NCBI GenBank assembly: GCA_044351265.1 | Contig: JBILGC010000030.1 | Span: forward strand, 1-22,930 | DNA: 22,930 nt | DNA from: JAJTFA01 sp044351265 | Lineage (GTDB): Bacteria > Bacteroidota > Bacteroidia > UKL13-3 | Direction of reading: 5' to 3' | Shown: positions 7,388-15,061 of the stretch, piece by piece | Numbering within the stretch: the first letter of the stretch is position 1 | Layout: each line of letters begins with the position of its first letter | Program-made: the position numbers and the translations under genes | The notes under the pieces: model-generated | The model's input: the letters and a program-made list of their open reading frames with translations, nothing else | What the model was told of the DNA's origin: nothing | The model's database searches: none

Positions 7388-7819
7388 CTATTTAACCAAA
7401 AGCCCACTCATAAGGAAATAAACGGTGATCCTATCGTTTCCTTTTGCTAAGTCAACTGCATAAAACTTACCATCATTGTTCAGCTCAATCGTTACACGGA
7501 TGATTCTGTGGTTTGGATATAAATCAATAATCTGATTGGTTACACCTTTCATTAAATCTGTTTGAGGTATTTCGGTAAAGGTTTTAATCCATTTTCCATC
7601 TTCAAAATACTGGGCTTCATAACGCTTTCCTTCATCAACGTAGTTTACTTTATAAATGGTTACTATGCTTTTGCTCCATGCAGAGTCAAGTGCCCCGCGG
7701 GAATTCTGAGAAATATAGGAACGCAAAACAGCAGGAGGAACATCTTGTTTGCCAACTTGTTGGGCATAAAGGCTGCCGGTGGCAAGAAACAAAAGGAAAG
7801 AAGCAACTATCTTATTCAT
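7388..7819 (-). CDS. Secreted PepSY-like (DUF2874-type) protein
   Basis: Exported protein of 143 aa. MNKIVASFLLFLATGSLYAQQ is a standard signal peptide with cleavage near residue 19. The mature part begins GKQDVPPAVLRSYISQNS, which is the usual opening of small Bacteroidota PepSY-like periplasmic proteins. It continues with strands VTIYKVNYVDEGKRYEAQYFEDGKWIKTFTEIPQTDL, a helix and RVTIELNNDGKFYAVDL. The repeated strand pattern YxVxY..GKRYEAxYFEDGKW resembles the PepSY-like/BLIP-like fold. No cysteine or catalytic residue stands out. It is divergent from lon. Function unknown. Confidence 0.65.
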   Translation of the reverse strand: MNKIVASFLLFLATGSLYAQQVGKQDVPPAVLRSYISQNSRGALDSAWSKSIVTIYKVNYVDEGKRYEAQYFEDGKWIKTFTEIPQTDLMKGVTNQIIDLYPNHRIIRVTIELNNDGKFYAVDLAKGNDRITVYFLMSGLLVK

Positions 7820-7897
7820 AAATAAATTTTTCTGCTAAGTAACTATTTTAACATGATATGTTGCAAATATTTATTGGCACAACTGTTGAAACTTCAT

Positions 7898-7905
7898 TAT
7901 CTTCA
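7898..7905 (+). promoter_or_regulatory. Candidate lon promoter -7 box
   Basis: TATCTTCA (within TATCTTCACA) lies 28 bp before the lon ATG. ATTG at 7873-7876 sits 21 bp upstream and is one base from the -33 word TTTG. It is the same decamer at almost the same distance as before the YkuK-like gene. No heat-shock-type inverted repeat (CIRCE) was seen. Confidence 0.4.
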
Positions 7906-7925
7906 CAATCTTTGAGTACCCTTAA

Positions 7926-10412
7926 ATGAACGATCCAAATAATCAGCAATTCTTTATAAACCAGGCCTTGTTGGGTGAAGAGAATGACGGCAATGACTTT
8001 TTTTCCCTCCTATCTCAGGAAGAGGAAGAAGAGATGAATAAGGAAATTTTGCCCGAAAGTCTGCCAATTTTGCCGCTACGTAATACGGTTTTATTTCCGG
8101 GCGTGGTAATTCCAATTACCGTAGGCCGCGATAAGTCCATATCTCTTATTAAAGATGCCTATAAAGGAAGCAAAACTATTGGGGTGGTTGCCCAAACCAA
8201 TGGGAATATAGAAGACCCCACTTTTACCGATTTACATCGAGTTGGAACCGTGGCACGCATCATGAAAATGATACGCATGCCGGATGGAAGCAGCACTGCC
8301 ATTATTCAGGGTAAAAGAAGGTTTACTTTAGGTGAATGCCTGACAACAGAGCCTTATATAACCGCAACAATCCATCCAATTGCTGAGCACAAACCTGAAA
8401 CAAATAAAGAAACCACTGCACTCATTGGGTCTGTTAAAGATATTGCCAATCAAATCATAGAGCTTTCGCCTCATATTCCAAGCGAAGCTTCCATTGCACT
8501 TAAAAACATAGATAGTCCTAACTTTCTGCTCAACTTTATTTCATCAAACATGAATGCTGAAATAAGTGTGAAGCAATCAATACTTGAGGTGGAGGACTTT
8601 AAACAAAGAGCTGAAAAGGTTTTGGAAGTATTGAGCAGAGAGGTGCAGGTGTTGCAAATAAAAAATGAGATTCAGAATAAAGTCAGAGGGGATATTGACA
8701 AGCAGCAGCGTGATTTCTTTTTGCAGCAGCAGATAAGAGCCTTGCAGGAAGAATTGGGAGGTGAATCACCGGATAAGGATATTGAAAACCTATTGAAGGC
8801 CGGTGAGGAGAAAAAATGGACCAAGGAAGTTCATGATTCATTTAAAAAAGAGGTTGAGCGGCTTAAGCGCATGAACCCAATGGCTCCAGATTACTCTGTT
8901 CAACTAAGCTACCTGCAATTGTTGCTTGATTTACCTTGGAGTGAAACCACAACAGATAATTTTGACCTGAAAAGGGCAGCGAAAATTCTGGATCAAGATC
9001 ATTTTGGCCTTGAAAAGGTAAAAGAACGCATATTAGAATACCTGGCAGTGCTTAAACTTAAGGGCAATATGAAAAGTCCGATTCTATGCCTTTACGGACC
9101 TCCTGGCGTTGGTAAAACTTCTTTGGGAAAATCAGTAGCCAAAGCATTAAACAGAAAATATGCACGTATCGCATTGGGCGGTTTGCATGATGAAAGCGAG
9201 ATACGTGGACACCGCAGAACCTATATTGGTGCCATGCCCGGCCGCATCATTCAAAATCTTAAAAAAGTAAAATCATCAAATCCTGTTTTCGTGTTGGATG
9301 AGGTGGATAAAATTGGGAGTGATTTTAGAGGCGACCCATCCTCTGCCCTGCTTGAAGTGCTTGATCCGGAACAGAATAATTCTTTCCATGATAACTACAT
9401 AGAAATTGAGTACGACCTCTCTAATGTAATGTTTATTGCTACGGCCAATACACTTGACACCATTCAGCCAGCGTTGCTTGACCGTATGGAGATTATTGAA
9501 ATAAACGGATATACGATGGAAGAAAAAGTGCAGATTGCTAAAAAGTACTTAATCCCTAAACAAAAGGAAAATCATGGGTTAAAAAAAGGTGATTTTGAAT
9601 TGAGCGAACCTGTACTGGAGAAAATTATAGAAGGCTATACCCGTGAAAGCGGTGTGCGTGGATTAGAAAAACAAATTGCTGCTATTGCACGCTTTGTGGC
9701 TAAGGAAAGGGTAATGAACGGAAAGAGTAAGAAAAAGATTGAAGTGGATGATGTTCAGAAAATACTTGGCATTGAGAAGGTAGAAAAGGAAAATTATCAG
9801 GATAATAGCGTTGCAGGTGTAGTAACCGGTTTGGCTTGGACATCTGTTGGTGGTGAAATACTTTTTATTGAAAGTACCTTAACCAAAGGTTCTGGTAAAT
9901 TAACCCTTACCGGCCATTTAGGTGATGTGATGAAAGAATCAGCCATTACTGCGTTAACGTTTCTAAAGGCCAATGCATCTTATCTGGATATTAACCCTAA
10001 AATATTTGATCAATTTGATGTGCATATACATGTGCCTGCAGGTGCTGTTCCTAAAGACGGACCAAGCGCAGGAATAACCATGCTAACCTCCCTTGCTTCT
10101 GTTTTTACGCAACGTAGGGTTAAAAATAAAGTAGCAATGACCGGTGAAATAACCCTAAGAGGAAAGGTTCTGCCAATTGGCGGTGTGAAGGAAAAAATTC
10201 TTGCAGCTAAGCGTGCAGGTATTACAGATATTATTTTGTGTGAAGCTAACCGAAAAGATGTGCAGGATATAAAAGCGCATTATCTGGAAGGTTTGCAATT
10301 TCATTATGTAAAAAACATGCTGGAAGTGATTGATATTGCGCTCTCGACTGAACTGGTTGAAAAACCGATAGACCTAGCCGTGAAAGAGAAATCAGTAGAA
10401 TTGAAAGTCTAA
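7926..10412 (+). CDS. lon: ATP-dependent Lon protease
   Basis: Cytoplasmic AAA+ serine protease (LonA) that degrades misfolded and regulatory proteins. The 828-aa length is normal. An acidic leader (EEEEEMNKE) precedes the N-domain, which starts LPILPLRNTVLFPGVVIPI and runs with its coiled coil to about residue 350. The AAA module has Walker A GPPGVGKT (391-398), Walker B FVLDEVDK (455-462), ATANTLDTI (sensor 1 region) and an arginine-containing ESGVRGLEKQI. The protease domain carries the Ser-Lys dyad: Ser-714 in KDGPSAG and Lys-757 in GGVKEKILAAK. A short tail follows. It ends 22 bp before the tail of the convergent sufT-like gene. All catalytic parts are intact. Confidence 0.97.
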   Translation: MNDPNNQQFFINQALLGEENDGNDFFSLLSQEEEEEMNKEILPESLPILPLRNTVLFPGVVIPITVGRDKSISLIKDAYKGSKTIGVVAQTNGNIEDPTFTDLHRVGTVARIMKMIRMPDGSSTAIIQGKRRFTLGECLTTEPYITATIHPIAEHKPETNKETTALIGSVKDIANQIIELSPHIPSEASIALKNIDSPNFLLNFISSNMNAEISVKQSILEVEDFKQRAEKVLEVLSREVQVLQIKNEIQNKVRGDIDKQQRDFFLQQQIRALQEELGGESPDKDIENLLKAGEEKKWTKEVHDSFKKEVERLKRMNPMAPDYSVQLSYLQLLLDLPWSETTTDNFDLKRAAKILDQDHFGLEKVKERILEYLAVLKLKGNMKSPILCLYGPPGVGKTSLGKSVAKALNRKYARIALGGLHDESEIRGHRRTYIGAMPGRIIQNLKKVKSSNPVFVLDEVDKIGSDFRGDPSSALLEVLDPEQNNSFHDNYIEIEYDLSNVMFIATANTLDTIQPALLDRMEIIEINGYTMEEKVQIAKKYLIPKQKENHGLKKGDFELSEPVLEKIIEGYTRESGVRGLEKQIAAIARFVAKERVMNGKSKKKIEVDDVQKILGIEKVEKENYQDNSVAGVVTGLAWTSVGGEILFIESTLTKGSGKLTLTGHLGDVMKESAITALTFLKANASYLDINPKIFDQFDVHIHVPAGAVPKDGPSAGITMLTSLASVFTQRRVKNKVAMTGEITLRGKVLPIGGVKEKILAAKRAGITDIILCEANRKDVQDIKAHYLEGLQFHYVKNMLEVIDIALSTELVEKPIDLAVKEKSVELKV

Positions 10413-10434
10413 TTTCCCCTAATGCTTAAATAAA

Positions 10435-10788
10435 CTACATAAAGCCTAACTGAAGTTTCGCTGATTCGCTCATTAAATCCTGTGTCCATGGTGGTTCAAA
10501 TGTAACCGTTACTGTTACTTCCTTTACGCCTTCCATAGCGCTAAGTTTTTCTTTTATCTCTGCAGGCATACTTTGAGCGGCCGGGCAAAAAGGTGAAGTA
10601 AGCGACATGATGATTTCAATGTTCAGATCGTTGCTTACGTTTACTTCGTATATTAGTCCGAGTTCGTAAATATTTACTGGAATTTCGGGATCATATACGG
10701 TTTGCAATACCTGTATAGCCTCGTTCTGCACATCAACAAAGGTGCGCAGGGGCTTGGAAGATTCTATGTTTGTTTCGTTTTCTGTCAT
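10435..10788 (-). CDS. sufT: SufT-like DUF59/MIP18-family Fe-S maturation protein
   Basis: A 117-aa MIP18/DUF59 protein, last gene of the suf operon. Family members assist maturation of Fe-S proteins, possibly by cluster delivery. The visible core is AIQVLQTVYDPEIPVNIYELGLIYEV (DPEIP at residues 33-37), a strand, then the hallmark LTSPFCPAAQSMP with its conserved cysteine at residue 68. It closes with VTVTFEPPWTQDLMSESAKLQLGF, where PPW is highly conserved. The first 15 residues are polar and variable. It lacks the longer N-terminal domain of PaaD and the ATPase domain of Mrp. Position after sufE supports the Suf assignment; the exact name sufT is inferred. The gap upstream holds a periodic repeat (10795-10835). 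Confidence 0.85.
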   Translation of the reverse strand: MTENETNIESSKPLRTFVDVQNEAIQVLQTVYDPEIPVNIYELGLIYEVNVSNDLNIEIIMSLTSPFCPAAQSMPAEIKEKLSAMEGVKEVTVTVTFEPPWTQDLMSESAKLQLGFM

Positions 10789-10794
10789 GATTAT

Positions 10795-10835
10795 TTAACC
10801 GCAAAGAGCACTAAGCGGGCACAAAGTTGGCTAAG
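10795..10835. repeat. Short periodic CTAAG/CAAAG repeat in the sufE-sufT gap
   Basis: On the plus strand CAAAG, CTAAG, CAAAG and CTAAG occur at 10802, 10811, 10822 and 10831, with spacings of 9, 11 and 9, so the block is a 20-bp unit repeated twice; TTAACC leads into it. On the operon strand it reads as alternating CTTAG and CTTTG words ending GGTTAA. It fills nearly the whole 42-bp gap, and its last word contains the TAG stop codon of sufE (10831-10833). Confidence 0.75.
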
Positions 10836-11262
10836 AATTATTATGCTGCTGATACAAAATAGCAAATGCTTTCATTTTTTGAATCATGGCGGTAAATCCG
10901 TTGCTGCGCTGTGTGCCTATCATGCGACTCATGCCAATTTTATCAATAAAGAACAATTCAGTATGTAAAATGGTTTCCGGAGTTTGGTTGTTCCAGATAC
11001 TCCACAGCAAATAAAGCAAACCGCGGGTAATTTCGGTATTGCTGTCAACTTCAAATTGTATTTTTCCATCCTCATATTTTGGAAAAACCCATACTTTACT
11101 TTGGCAGCCTTTCACAATAAACTCTTCTATCTTGTGTTCATCGGGCATAGCTGGTAGCTTCTTACCTAAATCCATCAGATAAATAAGCGTTTGCTCCATG
11201 TCGCCTTCAAACAAAGAGAAGTTATCTATGATTTTGTTTTGTGTTTCGGTTGGGGTTGGCAT
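10831..11262 (-). CDS. sufE: SufE, sulfur-transfer partner of SufS
   Basis: Accepts persulfide sulfur from SufS and passes it to the SufBCD scaffold. The 143-aa protein shows the SufE/NifU-like fold: NKIIDNFSLFEGDMEQTLIYLMDLGKKLP, then the active-site loop EEFIVKGCQSKVWVFP with the acceptor cysteine at residue 53. It ends with ITRGLLYLLWSIWNNQTPETIL and the C-terminal SRMIGTQRSNGFTAMIQKMKAF. These are the classical conserved blocks. It lies 21 bp downstream of sufS on the same strand. Its stop codon falls within a short repeat block, so the last few residues (QQHNNS) may have been reshaped by repeat insertion. Confidence 0.95.
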   Translation of the reverse strand: MPTPTETQNKIIDNFSLFEGDMEQTLIYLMDLGKKLPAMPDEHKIEEFIVKGCQSKVWVFPKYEDGKIQFEVDSNTEITRGLLYLLWSIWNNQTPETILHTELFFIDKIGMSRMIGTQRSNGFTAMIQKMKAFAILYQQHNNS

Positions 11263-11283
11263 CTTCGTTAACTTAAGTATTCA

Positions 11284-12492
11284 TTATTGTGATAATTTAC
11301 TCAATACCTCCAAAAGCACATCTACTTCCTCCAAAGTATTATACACCGCAAACGAAGCGCGAACGGTGCCATCTAATCCAAAGCGCTGCATTAACGGCTG
11401 CGTGCAGTGGTGGCCGGTGCGCACGGCAATGCCTTTTGCATCCAGCATCATTCCGGCATCAAAATGGTGCATGTTGTTCAACACAAATGATTGTACCGAT
11501 ATTTTTTGTGCAGCTGTTCCTACCAAGGTAATTCCAGGAATTACTTTTGCTCCGTTTACAAAATGATGCAGCAATTCGTCTTCGTGCGCAGCCATATCTG
11601 GCTTACCCAATTCGTTTACAAAATCAAGTGCGTATTTAAAAGCAATCACATCCCCAATATTGGGCGTACCTGCTTCGAATTTGAAAGGAATGTCGTTGTA
11701 TGTGGTTTTGGCAAAGGTTACTTCACGTATCATCTCTCCCCCACCCTGGTAAGGCGGCATGGAATCCAGTAACTCGCGTTTGCCGTATAGCACACCTACT
11801 CCGGTTGGCCCGTATAGTTTATGAGACGAAATGGTTAAAAAATCACAATCCAAATCCTGCACATCTACTTCCAGATGCGAACAGGCCTGTGCACCATCGA
11901 GTAATACTTTTGCCCCCATTGCATGTGCTTTTTCTATAATTTCTTTTACGGGATTAATCGTTCCCAAGGCATTGCTTACCCACACGCAAGCCACCATTTT
12001 TGTTTTAGGTGTTAGCAGCTTGTCGAATTCATCCATCAGCAACTCACCGGCATCGTTTATGGGAATTACTTTTAGTATGGCCCCCTTTTCTTCACACACC
12101 ATTTGCCAAGGCACAATATTGCTGTGGTGTTCCATGGTGGTAATGATTACCTCATCACCGGCCTGCAAAAATTTCCTTCCCCAGGATTGAGCAATTAGGT
12201 TGATGCTTTCCGTTACGCCTTTGGTAAAAATACATTCTGCCTCTTCGCGCGCATTGATAAATTGCTGAATGGCTTTGCGTGTTTCTTCAAAATACTCGGT
12301 AGAGCGCGAAGCCAAGGTATGCGCTGCACGGTGAATGTTGGCGTTATCCAGCGAGTAGTATTTGTTCAATGAGTCAATCACCCGTTGTGGTTTTTGAGTA
12401 GTTGCGGCATTGTCAAAATATACCAAGGGTTTGCCGTTTACTTTCTGGTGAAGTATCGGGAATTGAGAGCGTATGTTGTTTATATTAAACAC
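11284..12492 (-). CDS. sufS: SufS cysteine desulfurase (GTG start donated by a repeat)
   Basis: PLP-dependent group II cysteine desulfurase: L-cysteine to alanine plus enzyme-bound persulfide for Fe-S assembly. The 402-aa protein has KPLVYFDNAATTQKP near the N-terminus, TMEHHSNIVPWQ (PLP-stacking His), LLDGAQACSH (Asp-199), the PLP lysine in TISSHKLYGPTG (Lys-225), and the active cysteine in VRTGHHCTQPLM (Cys-363). The usual SufS N-terminus (MF-x-I-x-x-IR-x-x-FPIL) aligns exactly with the first codon, which here is GTG at 12490-12492. No ATG lies nearby, and the next Met is residue 119. That GTG is part of the terminal repeat of the cassette inserted upstream, so the native start was probably replaced. 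Confidence 0.95.
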   Translation of the reverse strand: MFNINNIRSQFPILHQKVNGKPLVYFDNAATTQKPQRVIDSLNKYYSLDNANIHRAAHTLASRSTEYFEETRKAIQQFINAREEAECIFTKGVTESINLIAQSWGRKFLQAGDEVIITTMEHHSNIVPWQMVCEEKGAILKVIPINDAGELLMDEFDKLLTPKTKMVACVWVSNALGTINPVKEIIEKAHAMGAKVLLDGAQACSHLEVDVQDLDCDFLTISSHKLYGPTGVGVLYGKRELLDSMPPYQGGGEMIREVTFAKTTYNDIPFKFEAGTPNIGDVIAFKYALDFVNELGKPDMAAHEDELLHHFVNGAKVIPGITLVGTAAQKISVQSFVLNNMHHFDAGMMLDAKGIAVRTGHHCTQPLMQRFGLDGTVRASFAVYNTLEEVDVLLEVLSKLSQ

Positions 12493-12525
12493 AGATTTTA
12501 TTCGGATTACACTAATTACACAGAT
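12489..12525. repeat. Left terminal repeat of the GxxExxY cassette
   Basis: 37 bp containing CACAGAT at 12490-12496 and 12519-12525, with GGATTACA at 12504-12511 between them. The outer nine bases and the inner twelve are perfect inverted matches of the right arm. The sufS GTG start codon (12490-12492, complement of CAC) lies inside it. Confidence 0.75.
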
Positions 12526-12541
12526 TTATATTTATCGTAGA

Positions 12542-12946
12542 TTATTTTATGAAGCGCTTATAGTTGAGGGATTTTTCACCGAAGTTAACGAGGAGTCCTA
12601 CTTTTAAGTTTGATGCTTTTAAATAGTTTACTACCTGATTGTGGTTTGCTTTTGCAATGAAATCCTGAGCTTTTAGCTCCAATACAACCGATTCGTAAAC
12701 AATATAATCAGCTATATATTTTCTATTCAGTCGTTTGCCTTTATAATATATTTGATATTGCTCTTCTCTTTTATATGGTATTCCTAAAAACTTAAACTCA
12801 ACCTCCAACGCGTCTTGATATACAGCTTCTAAAAAACCACTCCCCAGTTCATTAAACACATTCATACACGCACCAATAATTTTGTATGTCTCCTCCTTTA
12901 ACGGAAACTTTTCATATTCTCCTATCGGCTCTTCCAGAATCTGCAT
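12542..12946 (-). CDS. GxxExxY protein, PD-(D/E)XK nuclease-like
   Basis: A 134-aa protein of the GxxExxY family, which is related to PD-(D/E)XK nucleases; its biological role is not known. The name motif is present as GFLEAVY (residues 37-43) after the usual lead FPLKEETYKIIGACMNVFNELGS. A candidate nuclease core follows: Asp-80 in KYIADYIVYE, then LELKA with Glu-90 and Lys-92, and the helix NHNQVVNYLKASNLKVGLLVNFG. The last residues (LNYKRFIK) are the normal family end, so the gene looks complete. ATG 12946 overlaps the inner end of the right terminal repeat by two bases. It has no role in Fe-S assembly that I know of and interrupts an otherwise standard sufD-sufS junction, in the same orientation as the operon. 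Confidence 0.9.
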   Translation of the reverse strand: MQILEEPIGEYEKFPLKEETYKIIGACMNVFNELGSGFLEAVYQDALEVEFKFLGIPYKREEQYQIYYKGKRLNRKYIADYIVYESVVLELKAQDFIAKANHNQVVNYLKASNLKVGLLVNFGEKSLNYKRFIK

Positions 12947-12979
12947 CTGTGTAATTTGTTAATCTGTGCTAATCTGTGT
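12945..12979. repeat. Right terminal repeat of the GxxExxY cassette
   Basis: 35 bp holding three copies of ATCTGTG starting at 12945, 12962 and 12972. It pairs in inverted orientation with 12489-12525. Its outer end abuts the sufD stop codon (TAG, 12980-12982) and its inner end contains two bases of the GxxExxY start codon. Confidence 0.75.
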
Positions 12980-14269
12980 CTAAATCTTCTTCTCTATCTG
13001 TTCTTCTAGTATGGCTACCAGTTCGGGGATTTTGATTTTTTCTGCAATGTCATCTGCAAAGGCGTTGAGTAATAATTTACGTGCTACATTTTCGGGGATA
13101 CCGCGGCTGCGCATGTAAAACATCGGCTCTTCATCTAGCTGACCAATGGTGGCTCCGTGGGTACACTTTACATCATCGGCAAAAATTTCCAATTGTGGTT
13201 TGGTGTACACCGTGGCATCATCGCTTAGCAGTATATTCTGGTTGCGTTGGTATGCATTGGTTTTTTGTGCATCCAGGTGAACCATGATTTTTCCGTTGAA
13301 TACCGCAGTTGACTTATCATTTAAAATGCCTTTGTATTTCTCATCACTGAAGCAATTGGGCTGCGCATGATCTACACGGGTGTGGTTATCTACAAACTGA
13401 TTGCCATCCAGCAAATACAAGCCATATAACAAGGTATTGCAATTTTGTCCATTCATGTAAAAATGCAACGTATTGCGCACAAATTTTCCATCCAATGTAA
13501 GGGTTACCTGATTGATATGGGTATTGGCTTCCTGAAATACCTTCGTGAAATTATTCTGGTAATGCTCGCCTATCTGTCGTTGCAGTTTATAATGCTCCAG
13601 GTTAGCATTTTCGCCTACATACACTTCGTTTACAATATTGCAAAACGATGCATTTGAACCCAATGCAAAGAACGATTCAATAACTGTTGCTCCTGCATTT
13701 TTATCTACCACAATCAGGTTGCGGGGTTGGTTCAATACATTCACTTCGCTGGCATCCGAAATATTGGTGATAATAATAGGATACACAGTTTGTTTACCTG
13801 CAGGAACATGAATAAATGCACCATCGCTCATTAAGGCAGTATTCATGGCATTCATGGCGTGACCATTTACTTCGGCATACTTACCAAAATGCGCATTGAA
13901 TACCTCAGCGTGATTTTTTCGAGCTGAAGCTAAATTCGTAATCACAATGCCTGCATCTTCTGGTTGCAATTGGGTAAGCGATGCATCGAATGATCCATTT
14001 ATAAATACGATGCGATTAGCTTTAAGTGTTTGTACTGCATGTTCGCTGTAGTACTTACGCGCTGCTTCAGTATGCACACACGAAGCCTGAAAGTTGATAT
14101 CGTTGATGAATTTCAGGTTGGTGTATTTCCACTCTTCGTGTTTGATGGTAGGAATTCCCAATTGCTGCAATTCGCCAAATGCGGCTTGGCGCTGTTCGGC
14201 AAAAGCGCTGCCATCAGCCTGCGCTCGGTAGTGTTCAAAATCTTGTTTTAGGGTTTCGATTGTGCTCAT
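12980..14269 (-). CDS. sufD: SufD, Fe-S scaffold subunit
   Basis: Pairs with SufB in the SufBC2D scaffold that builds Fe-S clusters. The 429-aa protein has the variable N-terminal helical region (with the usual PTIKHEEWKYTNLKFI block) and a long right-handed beta-helix. The conserved C-terminal part is VDHAQPNCFSDEKYKGILNDKSTAVFNGKI, then QNILLSDDATVYTKPQLEIFADDVKCTHGATIGQLDEEPMFYMRSRGI. CTHG places Cys-369 and His-371 at the sites corresponding to E. coli SufD Cys358/His360. It follows sufC with a 21-bp gap. Downstream the TAG stop is flush with the GxxExxY cassette, so the C-terminal KKI may be original or slightly altered. Confidence 0.95.
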   Translation of the reverse strand: MSTIETLKQDFEHYRAQADGSAFAEQRQAAFGELQQLGIPTIKHEEWKYTNLKFINDINFQASCVHTEAARKYYSEHAVQTLKANRIVFINGSFDASLTQLQPEDAGIVITNLASARKNHAEVFNAHFGKYAEVNGHAMNAMNTALMSDGAFIHVPAGKQTVYPIIITNISDASEVNVLNQPRNLIVVDKNAGATVIESFFALGSNASFCNIVNEVYVGENANLEHYKLQRQIGEHYQNNFTKVFQEANTHINQVTLTLDGKFVRNTLHFYMNGQNCNTLLYGLYLLDGNQFVDNHTRVDHAQPNCFSDEKYKGILNDKSTAVFNGKIMVHLDAQKTNAYQRNQNILLSDDATVYTKPQLEIFADDVKCTHGATIGQLDEEPMFYMRSRGIPENVARKLLLNAFADDIAEKIKIPELVAILEEQIEKKI

Positions 14270-14290
14270 ACAATTTTACAGTTATTCAAA

Positions 14291-15049
14291 TTATTGAGCT
14301 GCCTCTACTTCTGCTTTGATCCAATCGTAGCCTTTTACTTCTAGTTCTTTTGCCAGACTGGCATCACCGCTTTTTACAATACGGCCTTTGTACAATACAT
14401 GCACAAAATCGGGCACGATATAATCCAGCAAGCGTTGGTAGTGCGTAATCACCACAAACGAACGCTCTTTGTTGCGCAATTTATTTACTCCATTCGAAAC
14501 CAAACGCAGTGCGTCAATATCCAGACCCGAATCGGTTTCGTCCATAATAGCCAACTTAGGTTCAAGCATGGCCATTTGAAACACTTCGTTGCGTTTTTTC
14601 TCTCCACCGCTAAAGCCTTCGTTTAGTGAACGCGAGGTAAGCGACTTATCCATTTCCATGGTTTCCATTTTCTCACGCATGTATTTTAGAAAATCGGTTG
14701 CCTCCATAGGTTCCAATCCTTTGTATTTGCGCGTTTCGTTAATGGCTGTTTTTAAGAAGTTGGTGGTGCTTACACCTGGAATTTCAACAGGATATTGAAA
14801 AGCCAAAAACACCCCTTCACGGGCACGGTCTTCAGGCGACATCTCCAGCAGGTTTTTACCTTCAAAAATGATTTCCCCATCGGTAACTTCATAATCAGCA
14901 CGGCCGGCCAATACCGATGACAAAGTACTTTTACCGGCACCGTTCGGACCCATAATAGCATGTACTTCACCCGGGTTTACTGTAAGATTTATACCATTCA
15001 GGATTTTCTTCCCTTCAATTTCGGCTTTGAGATTTTTTATTTCTAACAT
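14291..15049 (-). CDS. sufC: SufC, ABC-type ATPase of the Suf complex
   Basis: Soluble ABC-family ATPase that drives conformational changes in SufBC2D during cluster assembly. The 252-aa sequence has Walker A GPNGAGKST (34-42), Q-loop FLAFQYPVEIPGV, the Suf-specific signature LNEGFSGGEKKRNE (FSGGEKKR at 146-153), Walker B LAIMDETDSGLDIDAL (166-180) and the H-loop VVITHYQRLLDYI. The EKKRNE and ETDSGLD wording separates SufC from transport ATPases. It lies between sufB and sufD on the same strand; the 51-bp gap to sufB contains a short repeat. Confidence 0.96.
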   Translation of the reverse strand: MLEIKNLKAEIEGKKILNGINLTVNPGEVHAIMGPNGAGKSTLSSVLAGRADYEVTDGEIIFEGKNLLEMSPEDRAREGVFLAFQYPVEIPGVSTTNFLKTAINETRKYKGLEPMEATDFLKYMREKMETMEMDKSLTSRSLNEGFSGGEKKRNEVFQMAMLEPKLAIMDETDSGLDIDALRLVSNGVNKLRNKERSFVVITHYQRLLDYIVPDFVHVLYKGRIVKSGDASLAKELEVKGYDWIKAEVEAAQ

Positions 15050-15061
15050 GAGATGGATATG

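Larger units (their letters stand above)
12489..12979 (-). mobile_element. GxxExxY cassette bounded by imperfect inverted repeats, inserted between sufD and sufS
   Basis: A 491-bp unit. Both ends begin ACACAGATT when read inward (12489-12497 on plus; 12971-12979 on minus). Both arms also end with AATTACACAGAT (12514-12525 and, inverted, 12945-12956), giving imperfect ~37/35-bp terminal inverted repeats. The single gene inside is a GxxExxY protein. The left end touches codon 1 of sufS and the right end is flush with the sufD TAG stop. No transposase is present; a possible 4-bp duplication (TAAA) is not aligned precisely and is unconvincing. From memory, GxxExxY genes of Bacteroidota are often flanked by ATCTGTG-type repeats, but I cannot confirm mobility here. 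Confidence 0.65.

Noticed and set aside
12945..12978. CRISPR-like array from the three ATCTGTG copies
   Set aside because: Words are 7-9 bp with 3-10 bp between them; there are no spacers of CRISPR length and no cas genes.
12486..12984. TAAA at 12486-12489 and 12981-12984 as a target-site duplication of the GxxExxY cassette
   Set aside because: The copies are not equally spaced from the repeat ends, and a four-base AT word is expected by chance in this composition.
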